From: Alisma plantago-aquatica
Taxonomy: Eukaryota > Streptophyta > Magnoliopsida > Alismatales > Alismataceae
Assembly (NCBI GenBank): GCA_963693085.1
Contig: OY856409.1
Coordinates: forward strand, 1,164,854,749 to 1,164,918,748
DNA: 64,000 nt
Direction of reading: 5' to 3'
Program-made: the position numbers and the translations under genes
The notes under the pieces: model-generated
Told to the model about the DNA's origin: nothing
Databases searched by the model: none
The model's input: the letters and a program-made list of their open reading frames with translations, nothing else
Shown here: piece by piece, positions 39,863 through 50,448 of the stretch
Layout of the letters: each line of letters starts with the position of its first letter
Position numbering within the stretch: the first letter of the stretch is position 1

Positions 39863-39880
39863 TGGCGCCGTTGCCGGGGA
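39863..39880 (+). other. E4 primer-binding site (tRNA-Asp)
   Basis: TGGCGCCGTTGCCGGGGA, 18 bases complementary to the 3' end of plant tRNA-Asp including CCA, five bases after the LTR. Characteristic of Athila/Tat-type gypsy elements. Confidence 0.9.
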
Positions 39881-40024
39881 TGTGGTTTTCCACATTTACA
39901 CGCCTAGTAGATTTTTGTTCTGTCACTATAAGCCTGTATATACATGCATAGTTTTCCTCTTGCTTTACACATACTTGTTCATATATACTAACTCACTTTT
40001 CTTTTTCTCATACCTTTTTCAGCC

Positions 40025-41485
40025 ATGGACCTTGCTTCCGCAAGACAAGTCATCTTGTCCACCTGTCCTCCTGAGTTTTTCCGCAGTTCCGACTGCTGGC
40101 AAATAATTGAAGGACGTGCTCTGCAACTAGTCGAGTTATACTCACCTCCACTGTCGTCATATCTTGGAATTCCAACAAAGGAGACCGCCAGTCAGCCCTC
40201 GACCCCCATGCTATCATGGGATCAAGAACTGATTAAGACAGTGGAATTAGCTGGAGAAAGTGTCAAAGAACCCACCTCCCTAGTTCCTCATCTCCAAGAA
40301 AACATCGATCCGCTCTAGCAGTTATTAGACAAGTAGGAGCATCATCTCAAAGTAGCCACAGAGGCTGCAGACTGTAGTAGAAGTCTAGTTCAAATTGTTG
40401 AGCGAGGATTTATTCAAGCGCATCAGTTTGGTACAGCAGGTCAGCAACAAGTGTGCATGGCAGAATCGACAGATCTCGAAAGCATTGCTGCTCAAGTACA
40501 ACAACTTCATGATAAAGATGTTGAACAAGGCAGGAGGCTCCAAGAGCTCATCGATTTGGTTACAATGCAGTTACAATGGCCATCACAAGACAATAAAGAC
40601 ATTAGTCATCAAGACCATTCCATTGGGTCTGAAGTGGAATATGCACCATCATCCTATTCAGACCATCAACTGGATTTACCAGGATTTTTCTGTGAAGACC
40701 AACCCACTTGGGAAAGCCCTTCATTCTATCTAGATGACCCAGCTGATGAACCAATGGAAGAAATGAGTCATAGACATGAATGGGTTTATGATGACGATGA
40801 TGAAGACTCGAATAGCCAATCGACCTCACAACCAGAAGGTTGGTTTGAGGAACCAGAGTCAGATACTGAACCAGACCAGAGTGACATTTCTCATATTGAG
40901 ACTTGTCATTTCGCTTTGAGCAGTACGCCAACCATGGTTTGGGACAATTTGTTCGACGACGACGACGACAGCTGCTCGACATGGAGCAGTGAGTATAGTA
41001 ACGAAGACGAGTTGGAGCATCACGAGCCATCATGTGCCACCATCCCTTTACAAGGCTTGGTGGATGTCAAGGGGGTAGGATGGACGGTTCACTACAACAT
41101 GGCTGCTGAGCATGAAGACACCCCTGACTCCACGCCAGGTGATAAGCTTGGGGTGGTAGAACTACAAACAGATTCTTTAGGGGATACTTTTTGCTCAGAA
41201 GATGATTGGATGACTCAGACAGTACATGAAGATTTATCTGAGCATCCAACCTCAAGTGCAGAGATGGAGAGAGAAGATATGAGTCCTCCAAAAGACATCC
41301 AACCTCTCTCATCCATCTCACCATGTGTCTACATCCCAGGACCATCATATTCAGATTCATATAATGTAAGGTACCCTGAGGATGATATGCCGAAGAATTC
41401 ATCCCAGTGCAGTTCAAGCAAATTCCAGCACAAAGATGACTTCACCGAGTCACCAGATTTTACTTTTCTTCTTCAGACTCGGTAG
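40025..41485 (+). CDS. E4 acidic protein of unknown function, two in-frame TAG codons
   Basis: A 486-codon frame beginning at an ATG in good context (GCCATGG, 40025), about 145 bp after the primer site. It is interrupted by TAG at 40316-40318 and 40334-40336, leaving a 97-codon N-terminal piece and a 344-codon open piece whose first possible ATG is 40451. The product is strongly acidic, with Asp/Glu clusters (DDDDEDS, FDDDDDS, EPESDTEPDQ) and little hydrophobic sequence. I see no zinc knuckle, protease, RT, integrase, signal or membrane segment. A short coiled-coil-like stretch (ESIAAQVQQLHDKDVEQGRRLQEL) opens the long piece. By position it takes the place of gag, but I do not recognise the family. 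The first TAG is followed by CAGTTA, a known leaky-stop context. Both stops could also be simple C-to-T decay. Confidence 0.6.
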
Positions 41486-43152
41486 GGCCAACACATCCGC
41501 CTATTCTACTCATGCTATGTGGCGGAACCCGTCGGCAAGACACAGGTGACACTGGTCCCAAAACTTAGGATTTGGGATCCCAGTGTCGGTATCGTGGGGC
41601 AACCACCCCCTTTTCTCTTACCCACCCTCCCGCCCTTTTATTACAATAAATTTTGCTTTTCGTGTTCTTGTTAGTTAGTTTCTTTCCTCTAACTATTTTA
41701 TATCCTTGAACCCATGCATCATCTTTAGAACTTCAATAACTATCGTTAAAATCATGCATTCCTGCCTCACTATCTCAAGTTTAAGTCTTGCTCGAGGACG
41801 AGCAAAATTTTTAAGCTTGGGGTGGTAGGCTTCGCCCTTCTTTCTCTTCACCCTTCTTGCATGCATGTCTATTTCCTACATTTAGTCTTAAATTTTCAAA
41901 ATTTTCAGCTTTTTAGCTTTGCAATTATGGCTATGTGGTGCGAATCTAACAGATAAATGCTTGACTTTATGCCTAGATACACAATTTTCATCTTAAAAAT
42001 TGCTTGACCTTTTGCTTGACTTGCTCTTTGACTCTTTCCTTGAGTTTGGTAATAAATCTAAGGTTATGTCCCTTTTTCATAGCTTAAAGCTGAATTCCCT
42101 TGATCTATGTTGTGAATGACAAATCCATGGTAAAGGACCGTTGGAATGAGCTAAATCATGATTAAAGTCTCCTAGGTGCGAATTGCACAAGCTTGCCTCT
42201 ATTCTAAGGATTCTTGAATCATAATTGCTACTTCTCACACAGGTATCAAGCGGATTATGATGGGCTTTGAGCTATGATCAAGATGAAATGTTTTCCTAGA
42301 TGGACTTCACGCCTTCTCACATTAGATTGAGTCAAAAAGATGAAAAATATAAAAATGTGCAAAAGAGGCTTGGCCGCCCACAAAATCCTAAAATATCTAT
42401 ATAGTTCTCACCCAAGCCTACAAATAGAATGCAGATGATAAAAGCCTGAGTGTGAACAATAAATGAGCGCTTGTTTTCTCTTTCAGGAGAGTTGAGGATG
42501 GTGCCCAGCCGGTGTATGACTGCGCTCACAAACGCGGGTATGTCGCGCCTGGTAGTATCACTCCAAATGCTCATTAGAGAGTCACTAGGAACCCCTAGGA
42601 GACATATGAGATCATCTCAGTAGCAGGGTTGGTTCGAGCGCAGTACAAGAAGTTCGTCTCACTTCTTTGGACCAACTGGTTTGGACTACAGGGACCGTTG
42701 CTCGCTACATGGACCAACCTGACGCAGATCGGGATCCTCAGAAGTCATTAGAGTCTTTTTGCTTTGTTTCTTAGGACATGAATAAGTGAGAGGCGTGGTA
42801 TTCCTGATTGGTTTGCATGGATTCATGGTGATGGCTCATTGCTCATCACCCGCGTGATCACTTGTGTGACAGCTCTTTCATGTTTAAATAATTATGGTTC
42901 AAACCCTCATGAGTATCGATAGGCTGTAGTTAATTCGCTTAATCTTGCTTGGACACTCTTTGATCTTGCTTTGGCAGGATTGTGCTTGTTTGGTGGGGGT
43001 TTGTTCTGAAACGACATGGATCAGGAGAATTGATGTTTTAAACTGTTTTTCTTAACCTTAGCTTTTTTTTGTCAAGCTTAATTCGGATGTTATCTTTTGT
43101 TCTTTGAGCCCAGTCTTGCTTGAGGACAAGCAAGTTTTAAGCTTGGGGTAGT
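41486..43152 (+). other. E4 3' non-coding region with hairpins and polypurine tracts
   Basis: About 1.67 kb without a convincing ORF. Near its start (41788-41828) and at its end (43116-43152) it holds the same module: a 7-bp-stem hairpin (TTGCTCG-AGGA-CGAGCAA; TTGCTTG-AGGA-CAAGCAA) followed by AAGCTTGGGGTGGTAG or AAGCTTGGGGTAGT. The second module abuts the 3' LTR and is the polypurine tract that would prime plus-strand synthesis. Confidence 0.7.
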
Positions 43153-44544
43153 TGATAACACCCAAATTAGCGCATATTTTCTATGCATTTTATCTATAGT
43201 TTTGTGCCACTTTAGTCTTAATATGCACCCTTTTGTTCATGTTTTATGTTTTCTGTCTCTCCATTAGATAATGTAGTGAAAATAGCCAATAATGTAGCTA
43301 ATTAGCCTGTTTTAGACTTGCAGGCACCGAAACTAGCCAATTTTGGGACTCTCGAAGAGGAGCCGAAGGGAGGACCCTGCAAGAGCTAGTTCCTAGACCA
43401 AGGAGCTAGTGTGTCGAGTTCCCCAAGAGTCTACTGACCGATACGCCCACCGCCCGACAGGCCCGCCGCCCGATACGCCCGCCGCCTGATACGCCCGTCG
43501 CCCGACACGGTCTAGAGAGAGAGAGCTGAGGAGTCCAGAGGGACGAAGAAAAGACCCAAGGGCCGAGATCTGACCTGCACAGAGGCCGAGGAGCGAGAGC
43601 CACCTCTCCTCTACGGGCTATATCTCTTCCCTCTTCTCTTTCATTCTACTGCATTCCTTTGTTTCTTGTACAAACGATGTTTATCCATCTTTGTTCGGTG
43701 CCAACTATGCTTGTCTATGGCTAGTTAGCTCCTTCTTGGCTATGTGGCCCGATCTGGGCATGTTTATATACTTTTGCCTTAAACAAGTAGATTCATATCA
43801 TATCTAGTATGTTGCATGTTCTATTTTCTCTTTCCAAGTTATGATTGCTAGTTTGGTTGATCTCTTACTCGCTTGAACTGTTGTTTCTGCCTGTATCGAG
43901 AGATCCGTTGTAGGAATAGCTAAGAGATGATAGTTTGGATCTGAACCTGAGAGGAGGACGATCCAAGGTATTCTGTTCCTAACACCCCGGAATATCCTAA
44001 GACCTGAGAGGGAACTTAGTATATTCTGAGGTGTTGATATGTCATTCCTTGAGAGAGGGTCGATGACATATCGTTGATGGTTTTAGTCACGCATCGCGAG
44101 AGCGAGTGGGACGACCCCACATGACAGATGCCACCGTGCATACTAGATGCTTGCTTGGGTGTTCGAGGGTTGTCTACGCCCGAGAACGAGTGCATAGACT
44201 GCCCCGTTTGTGGTTACCTAGCCAGGAACTCTCTTTCTCTATTTAGTAGTCTCACAAGCTCTATTTTGTTTTGTTTTCTTTTCTTTGTTTTGATTTAAAT
44301 CGTGACAACCCGCTAGACTAGTTCTAGCATTTACTTTTATCGACTATCGTCTTGGCTTATCTGACTAAAGAACGAGATCGGTGGCATCCTAAACGTCACC
44401 ACGTCCCTGTGTTCGACCCCGTATATCTACTTCGACCCCGTAATAAAAGTTGCGGGGGCCTAGAAGGTTTTGGGTTATAAATTTAAAGCTTGATTCCTTC
44501 CTTCATCCCGCGTTCATTTCTGGACGCGTGAAAAAGGCCGGTCA
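43153..44544 (+). repeat. E4 3' LTR
   Basis: 1,392 bp, near-identical to 38434-39857 apart from about 29 substitutions and two fewer 16-bp units. Confidence 0.95.
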
Positions 44545-44549
44545 GTGTG
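44545..44549. repeat. Right target-site duplication of E4 (GTGTG)
   Basis: Matches 38429-38433. E1's pol frame continues from here with CHKRDM, homologous to E2 at 29570. Confidence 0.92.
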
Positions 44550-46071
44550 TCATAAGCGGGATATGCGAGTTTCCTTACGACAGATGAATGTACATCTGGA
44601 AGTATCTTTTCTAGCTAGATTGTTGGCACATATGCAAGTTAAACCCACATTGAGACAACATATTAAAGAAGCACAATGGCATGATAATGTGATACAACAG
44701 ATCAGATCAGAATATGGCAGTGAGAAGCAAGATGGCTTTCATGAGTCAGAATATGGAACAGTTTGTTACCATGGTAGAATTACTCTACCTGATGTTAATG
44801 ACCTAAGGAAGATAGTTATGGAAGAAGCTCACTCATCTATGTATGCTATGCATCCAAGAAGTACCAAGATGTATCATAATCTAAAAGACATGTATTGGTG
44901 TCCTGATTTGAAGAAAGATGTAGCTGAGTTCATTATGCGATGTCCAGTGTATCGACAAGTTAAAGCTAAGCACCAGAAGCTGACAAGAACATTACAACCA
45001 TTACCAAGACCACATTGGAAGTGGGATCATGTAACAATGGATTTTGTAGTTAGTTTGCCTAGAAAATCCAAGGGTCACGATTCCATTTGGGTGATTGTTG
45101 ATAGGTTGACAAAGTTGGCACATTTTCTTCCTATTAAGACAACATACACTGCTAAAAAACTTGTGCAAGTTTATGTAGATGAGATAGTGCAGTTTCACAA
45201 AGTCCTAGCAACGATTGTGTCTGATAGGGGTCCTTAGTTTACAAGTCACTTTTGGGAGTGATTACGTACATCTTTGGGTACATAGTTAAAGTTTAGTACT
45301 TCTTTCCACCCTCAAACATTTGGACAATCTGAAAGGACTATATAGACTTTGGAAGACTTGCTTAGGGCATGTGTTCTTCAGTTTGTAGGTAGTTGTGATA
45401 TACATTTGATAGAGTTTGCCTACAATAACAGTTATCAGAAAAGTATTGATATGGCACCATATGAAGCATTGCATGGTAGACATTGTAGATCTATGTTATG
45501 CTGGTATGAAATATGGGAATACCAATTTTTTGGTCCTGAACTAGTGCAACAGACAATAGAAAAGATTAAAGTGATACAACAACAGTTAAAGGCAGTACAT
45601 GTAAGACATAAATCATATGTTGATAATCGTCGTAGACCTTTAGAATTCCAAGTCAGAGATAGAGTGTATCTCAAGGTCTCTCCTTGGAAAGGTGCTCTCA
45701 GATTTGGGAAGAAGGGTAAGTTGGTTCCTAGATTTATGGGACCCTATCCAGTGATAGCATGTGCTAGAAAGGTAGCCTACAAGTTGGAACTACCACCTGA
45801 GTTGCATAGATTACATCTAGAATTTCATGTATCTATGTTGAGAAAATGTCACCGTGATACAAAGCTTGTATTACAACCTGTAGAGGTAGAATTAGATGAG
45901 GATATATCCTATGTGGAAGGTCCAATGTTGATTCTTGACAGAAGAATCAAGAAGTTGAAAAAGAAAGACATAGTGCTTGTGAAAGTTCTTTGGCATCATC
46001 GTGGCATTGAAGAAGCCACATGGGAGTTGGAGGAAGAAATGAGGAGGAAGTACCCTTCTCTTTTCTCTTGA
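44550..46071 (+). pseudogene. E1 gag-pol, second part (integrase and chromodomain-like tail)
   Basis: Continuation of E1 pol after E4. The integrase zinc region has HSSMYAMHPRS and CPVYRQVK, where E2 has CPICQQVK: the second zinc-binding Cys is now Tyr. Catalytic Asp residues remain in MDFVVS and SDRGP; the Glu-containing GQSERT follows. Stops fall at 45235, in the next 110 bp, and near 45341; then an open stretch of 240 codons (45349-46071) covers the integrase C-terminus (DRVYLKVSPWKGALRFGKKG) and a chromodomain-like end (HHRGIEEATWELEEEMRRKYP). A chromodomain would steer integration toward marked chromatin; that role is family knowledge, not shown here. The natural stop TGA at 46069 is followed by a weak purine tract and the 3' LTR. 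Confidence 0.92.
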
Positions 46072-47831
46072 GATTTTGGGGACAAAATCCTTGTTATGGG
46101 TTGATAACTTGTAACACCCATGGTCTGGGTTTTGGGATAAAGCTATAAGCTTTGCCTAAGTAAGTTTTTTAGAACCTTGTCTTAATCTTTTGAAAAGTAT
46201 TAAGACTTGAGGAGACTTTATTTCTCAATTTTGAACTTATTTGCAAATTGTTTGTGCTTTATATGATAACTTTGGTAAAGATTGCAATTTACCCAAATGA
46301 GGGGTTTATGTGCAAATTATCACCTCTAGAGTGTTCCTTCTCTCTCTTAGCATCATATAGATGAGAGAGAAAGAAGGGGGCACTTTGTTTGAGTCTTGGT
46401 TGAAGGATAACACTCATTGTGGTGAAAGAACCAAAGAAGTGTTTGAGTGTTTTTGAACCGTATATGAGGTTGTGTCAAGCTATGGAGTATATATGGGAAT
46501 GCCTATCAGCTTGGAAGCCATAGAGGAGGTCCCATATTGGTTTGGTAACCTTTGAAAGAACTCATCACGGGCTAAGTACCTCAAGTATGTGAAGCCTATC
46601 GGTTTGCATGTTCCTTGCAAAAGTATTATCGGTTTGCACATAATGTGATATTGGGTTGTGATATCTTGTCAAGCAAGATACTCAATGGCCAATATCTTAT
46701 CTATGGATTATCCTCAAGAGTTTTGCATGAAAAGATAATTATGGATGCATGAAATCACCATTCATGGAAACATGTCACCCATGTACATATGGTGATGACA
46801 CCTTACACATACTCTCTCTCTTAAACCTCAACTATATATACCCCTCTTTTCACCTCCTAGTAAACCTTTTGACTCCTTTACTATATGTTGCTTGGTGGAA
46901 GACCCTAGGAGCTCAAGGAGCAAGGGGAATTTTGAGCAACTTGTCAAAGGTAAAGCCATGATCATCTTCAACATTGCAAAGACTATGCTTCTTGGATCAT
47001 GGTTCTTTCCTTTCCTTCCTTATTCACCAAGTTCCTTACTATGATATCTTTGTTCATATAGAAGTGTTGTGATTGAGTTTTGGACTTTTGATAAACCTTG
47101 GGAACATGGAGCTTTGGATCTTGAATCTCTTGTGTTGATCTTGAGGCGGGTTATATAACTTGAACTCAATTTTATTATTATTCACCCTCTATCATGCAAT
47201 AATTGGTAATTCTTTCTCTACTTCGATTATTCTTATTTGAATGATGGTTCTATGAGCTCTAATGGAGATATGGGGTTGTTGTCCATGAACTAGAGTGGTT
47301 ATGGATGAAAAGTTGGAGTTTGAAGATGATGGAACCGATATGCACAAAGCAATATTGGTTTGTGGGAAACCCTAGCCTGATATAAAAGTCATTGAATGGA
47401 AACCGATACCCATGAACTCCTACCCCTTTTGGTTTGTTACGTGAGTAGGAATACTATATTCTCAATGGTCTAACTTGTCATCTAATACTAATAATAGGGC
47501 AAGCTGATATCTAGAAGATAGCCAAGTTGATACACATACTTGCACCATCACATGGATGGTCGACATGACTTGTGATATGTTGTTGTTAGGCCGATATGGC
47601 AAACCTTAACCCTAAACCGATACACTCATAATATGACACCCCTCTAGCCTGACACATCATGTGAAGATGGGGACATTACACTCTTTGAAGCCTTATCCGA
47701 TACACCAAGTAGTGGTAAGGCCAATAGGTGAGAGAACTAAGGGGTTGAATAAGGGTTCACCTGATACAAATCAAACTCTTGAGGCCGATATCCCATAGTG
47801 AGCAATGGACAATACACAAAGGGATAGCAAG

Positions 47832-47998
47832 GTTGATACACTAGTTGATAGAGTGGTCGATACCCTAGTTGATGGTGTGTCCGACACACTAGTTGATAGA
47901 GTGGTTGATACCCTAGTTGATGGTGTGGCTGACACACTAGTTGATAGAGTGACCGATACCCTAGTTGATGGTGTGGCCGACACACTAGTTGGTTGAGT
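47832..47998. repeat. 24-bp minisatellite in E1 3' LTR
   Basis: Seven units, same 48-bp alternation as at 4031-4197. This copy keeps CCGATACC and CCGACACA words where the 5' copy has CTGATACC and CTGATACA, consistent with CpG loss in the 5' copy. Confidence 0.85.
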
Positions 47999-49345
47999 GG
48001 CCGATATCCTAGTTATAGGATGTCTGATATACAAATGGGTTTATGTGGCTGATACACAAAGAGATAGGGTGGCGGATACCCTAAAGTACACTAAAGCTGA
48101 TATTCCTTCTCAAGCACTTCTAAACCGATACCATTTGACATGCCTTGGCCGATATAAGTAATGGTACTTTGACTGACACAAGTAGATGTGTCTAGGCCGA
48201 GACAGGGATTAGAGTGAAGGCTGATACACCTAGATGAGTGTAGGCCGATACACCTTGAATTCAATCAATGAATACATTATGAAGTAATGAGATGGATGCA
48301 CTTTAATAAGTATAGATTGATAAACCCTAAAGAAGGTTAAATCAATATAATAAGTATGTTGAACCCAACATCCTAGTAAGGATGAGAAAGAAACTTGTAC
48401 TACTCACATGAGATAGGTAATACTTCAAGTTGATAATCAATTGATGATATTTGAAGTATGCTTGAACACTTATGGCAATTATATAACTCTTAGGATGTGA
48501 ATTAGGGTTTGATTGATAAATATGCACTTGAAAACCCTAAATCAGTTACAAGGGAAAACCCTAACCCTAATTATAAGAAGGTTGCAATTTGAATGATTCT
48601 CTTTGTGGCATGGTCATGATATTTATTTGATATTGCATTTGCTATGAAATTCTAACCATGAAGGTGTTATGAAATGATGAGCATAGTCGGATATGAGCTA
48701 TGATGATTTAACATAATATAGATTATATAAGGCCTTATGAGCCATGTGATATACTTGTACAACAAGTATGACTTATATATGAGTCTGATGACTTAGAGAT
48801 GATTGTTACTTGGTAAAAGATGACATTGTTCAATAATGAACTGAGGGTTTGATACCCAACACGTGTGATCATGATAATGATAATGATGAAGGGATGAGAT
48901 TCCCAATAAAATGTTTAGGGGATTGAGATCCCAGGATGAGTGTAATAAGATATGCTCCAATTGATACAAGATTTCTCAAATATACGTTACACCTTTCTAT
49001 GAAGCATTTATCTACAATTCATGCTTGTAAGTTGATTGATGCTAAAAGATATTGTAACACACTTAATCTATCAAGTGAACTAAAAATGTAGTTGCCCTGG
49101 TCATAGATCCATTCAGTGTCAGAACTTGATGGATGGTGAAATGAGTTTTACTCAGAGTGTATATTTTTGAATATGCAAGGATGCAAGACGAATATTTACT
49201 TGCTTCCTTTAAACCCCAAGATTGGCTTTGAGCCATTTTCCTAAAAAGACTGCGGTTGTATGCCGTAGCTGTAGTGCAACATCGTGATTGGTGGTAAAGC
49301 CATACCCTGAGGAGAGTATGGCTGCATGCCATGACTCTCTCTCTA

Positions 49346-49373
49346 TACACACACACACAAACACACACACACA
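49346..49373. repeat. (AC)n microsatellite
   Basis: AC run with one interruption, following CTCTCTCTCTAT; it occupies the place of the TA run in the 5' LTR. Confidence 0.95.
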
Positions 49374-50443
49374 TGAGTGACTGTAGGTCATATCCTGAAT
49401 AGAGAACATGCTACATGTTGTATCTCTACAGTGAAGAGCCTCTATCTTCCAGGCTAGCTAAAATACATATTGGCTCATATGTCACTGCCAATAATATCAT
49501 ACTGACCAAGAAAGGAGAGGTCATGGATTCCAGCTCTTTCATAGACCTATATGGCACTGGTGCTTGCTTCACAGTGGTCAGTTGGAGCATGGAAGTTCTA
49601 TTCCCATCTCCATGGAGCATAAGATGGATTGTTTAAAGATGTAATCAGTCGCATAGAGTATTTGTTTAAAGATCAAATGGAAACATTGAATGAGGCTGCA
49701 ATTACTTTTACATGTTTTAGTTAATTAATATTATACATGTTCTTCATATTCCTTTTAAAAATGATTGGACAATCTATTGCTCAGTCATAGTTATTGGAAT
49801 TACTTAAATAATAAAGATTGCTCTCCTCTACGCATAACAAGTAGTTATACCTATTTAATTCAATAAAGGGTTCTTTTGCTCTCTTTCATAATATTTATCT
49901 ATGATAATAATACTGTTGATGGAGAGTTATATCTCTCATTGGGACTTGTTGTCTCACCCCGTGGGTTCTAAAACTTTTTAGGTGGACGTGTATGAGGAGG
50001 TAGAGATCGTGCAACAGAGAGCAGGCAACAACAACAAGGATAGAAGTAACAGCTCATGTTGAGTGTGATGTTATGTGTCTTGTAGATATAGAGTCCTATG
50101 TGTCATCTCTGTACTCTCAGGTCCTTTAGGAGATAGTGCACAAATAGTTTTATGACCGATTTGAGATTTTGGATAGTACGCCTCGATGCATAATGTTGGT
50201 TTTGTGTATGTTTTGGAAAAGCAACTTTATCTCATATCCTTACAAGGTGATGGAACAATGTATGTACAAATTGAACCATATATAATATATATATGGTTTG
50301 GTTATTTATGAAAAGAGTTTCCTGGTAGTGGATCTCTTGGAAAAAAGTTTTAAATTTTTAGTAATGTTCGATAATCCGCTATTAATGATTATTTCCGCAT
50401 AGTTTTGTGCAATAATGATGTCAGTTTGATAGCAGTTGTCACA

Positions 50444-50448
50444 CATAT
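50444..50448. repeat. Right target-site duplication of E1 (CATAT)
   Basis: Identical to 2281-2285, adjoining the CA end of the 3' LTR. Confidence 0.92.

Larger units (their letters stand above)
38434..44544 (+). mobile_element. E4: non-autonomous LTR retrotransposon (Athila/Tat-type primer site) with one acidic ORF
   Basis: 6,111 bp: 5' LTR 38434-39857, 18-nt tRNA-Asp primer site 39863-39880, interior to 43152, 3' LTR 43153-44544. LTRs are TG...CA and flanked by perfect GTGTG. The interior (3.3 kb) encodes no protease, RT or integrase; instead it has a single long acidic frame (40025-41485) and about 1.6 kb of non-coding sequence ending in a hairpin and polypurine tract. A hand count gives about 29 substitutions over 1.39 kb of LTR (about 2%), mostly transitions, making it the youngest dated insertion here. 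The tRNA-Asp primer is typical of Athila/Tat elements, so an element of that group is the likely donor of enzymes; this is inference. Confidence 0.92.
2286..50443 (+). mobile_element. E1: Ty3/gypsy chromovirus (Tekay/Del-like) LTR retrotransposon, nested and interrupted
   Basis: A full-structure LTR retrotransposon spanning most of the window because other elements sit inside it. Own parts: 5' LTR (2286-6000 plus 34462-35162), Met primer site (35168-35180), gag-pol (35297-38433 plus 44550-46071) and 3' LTR (46110-50443). LTRs begin TGTAACACCC and end GTCACA; flanks carry a perfect 5-bp duplication. Removing inserts gives LTRs of about 4.42 and 4.33 kb and an element of about 13.6 kb. Placement in the chromodomain-bearing Tekay/Del group follows from gag-pol order, the C-terminal chromodomain-like segment and the very long LTRs. 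It is dead: many stops and frameshifts, with LTRs differing by roughly 9% in the first 215 bp by hand count. Confidence 0.9.
46110..50443 (+). repeat. E1 3' LTR (uninterrupted)
   Basis: 4,334 bp, TGTAACACCC to TTGTCACA. The only intact copy of E1's LTR; it shows the pre-insertion site for E2 (49730-49752), TATATATA at 46833-46840, the 24-bp minisatellite, an AC microsatellite and the inverted repeat GAGAG-TTATAT-CTCTC at 49922-49937. Confidence 0.95.

Noticed and set aside
39863..39880. tRNA-Asp gene fragment
   Set aside because: Only the complement of the last 18 bases, placed just after an LTR: a primer-binding site.
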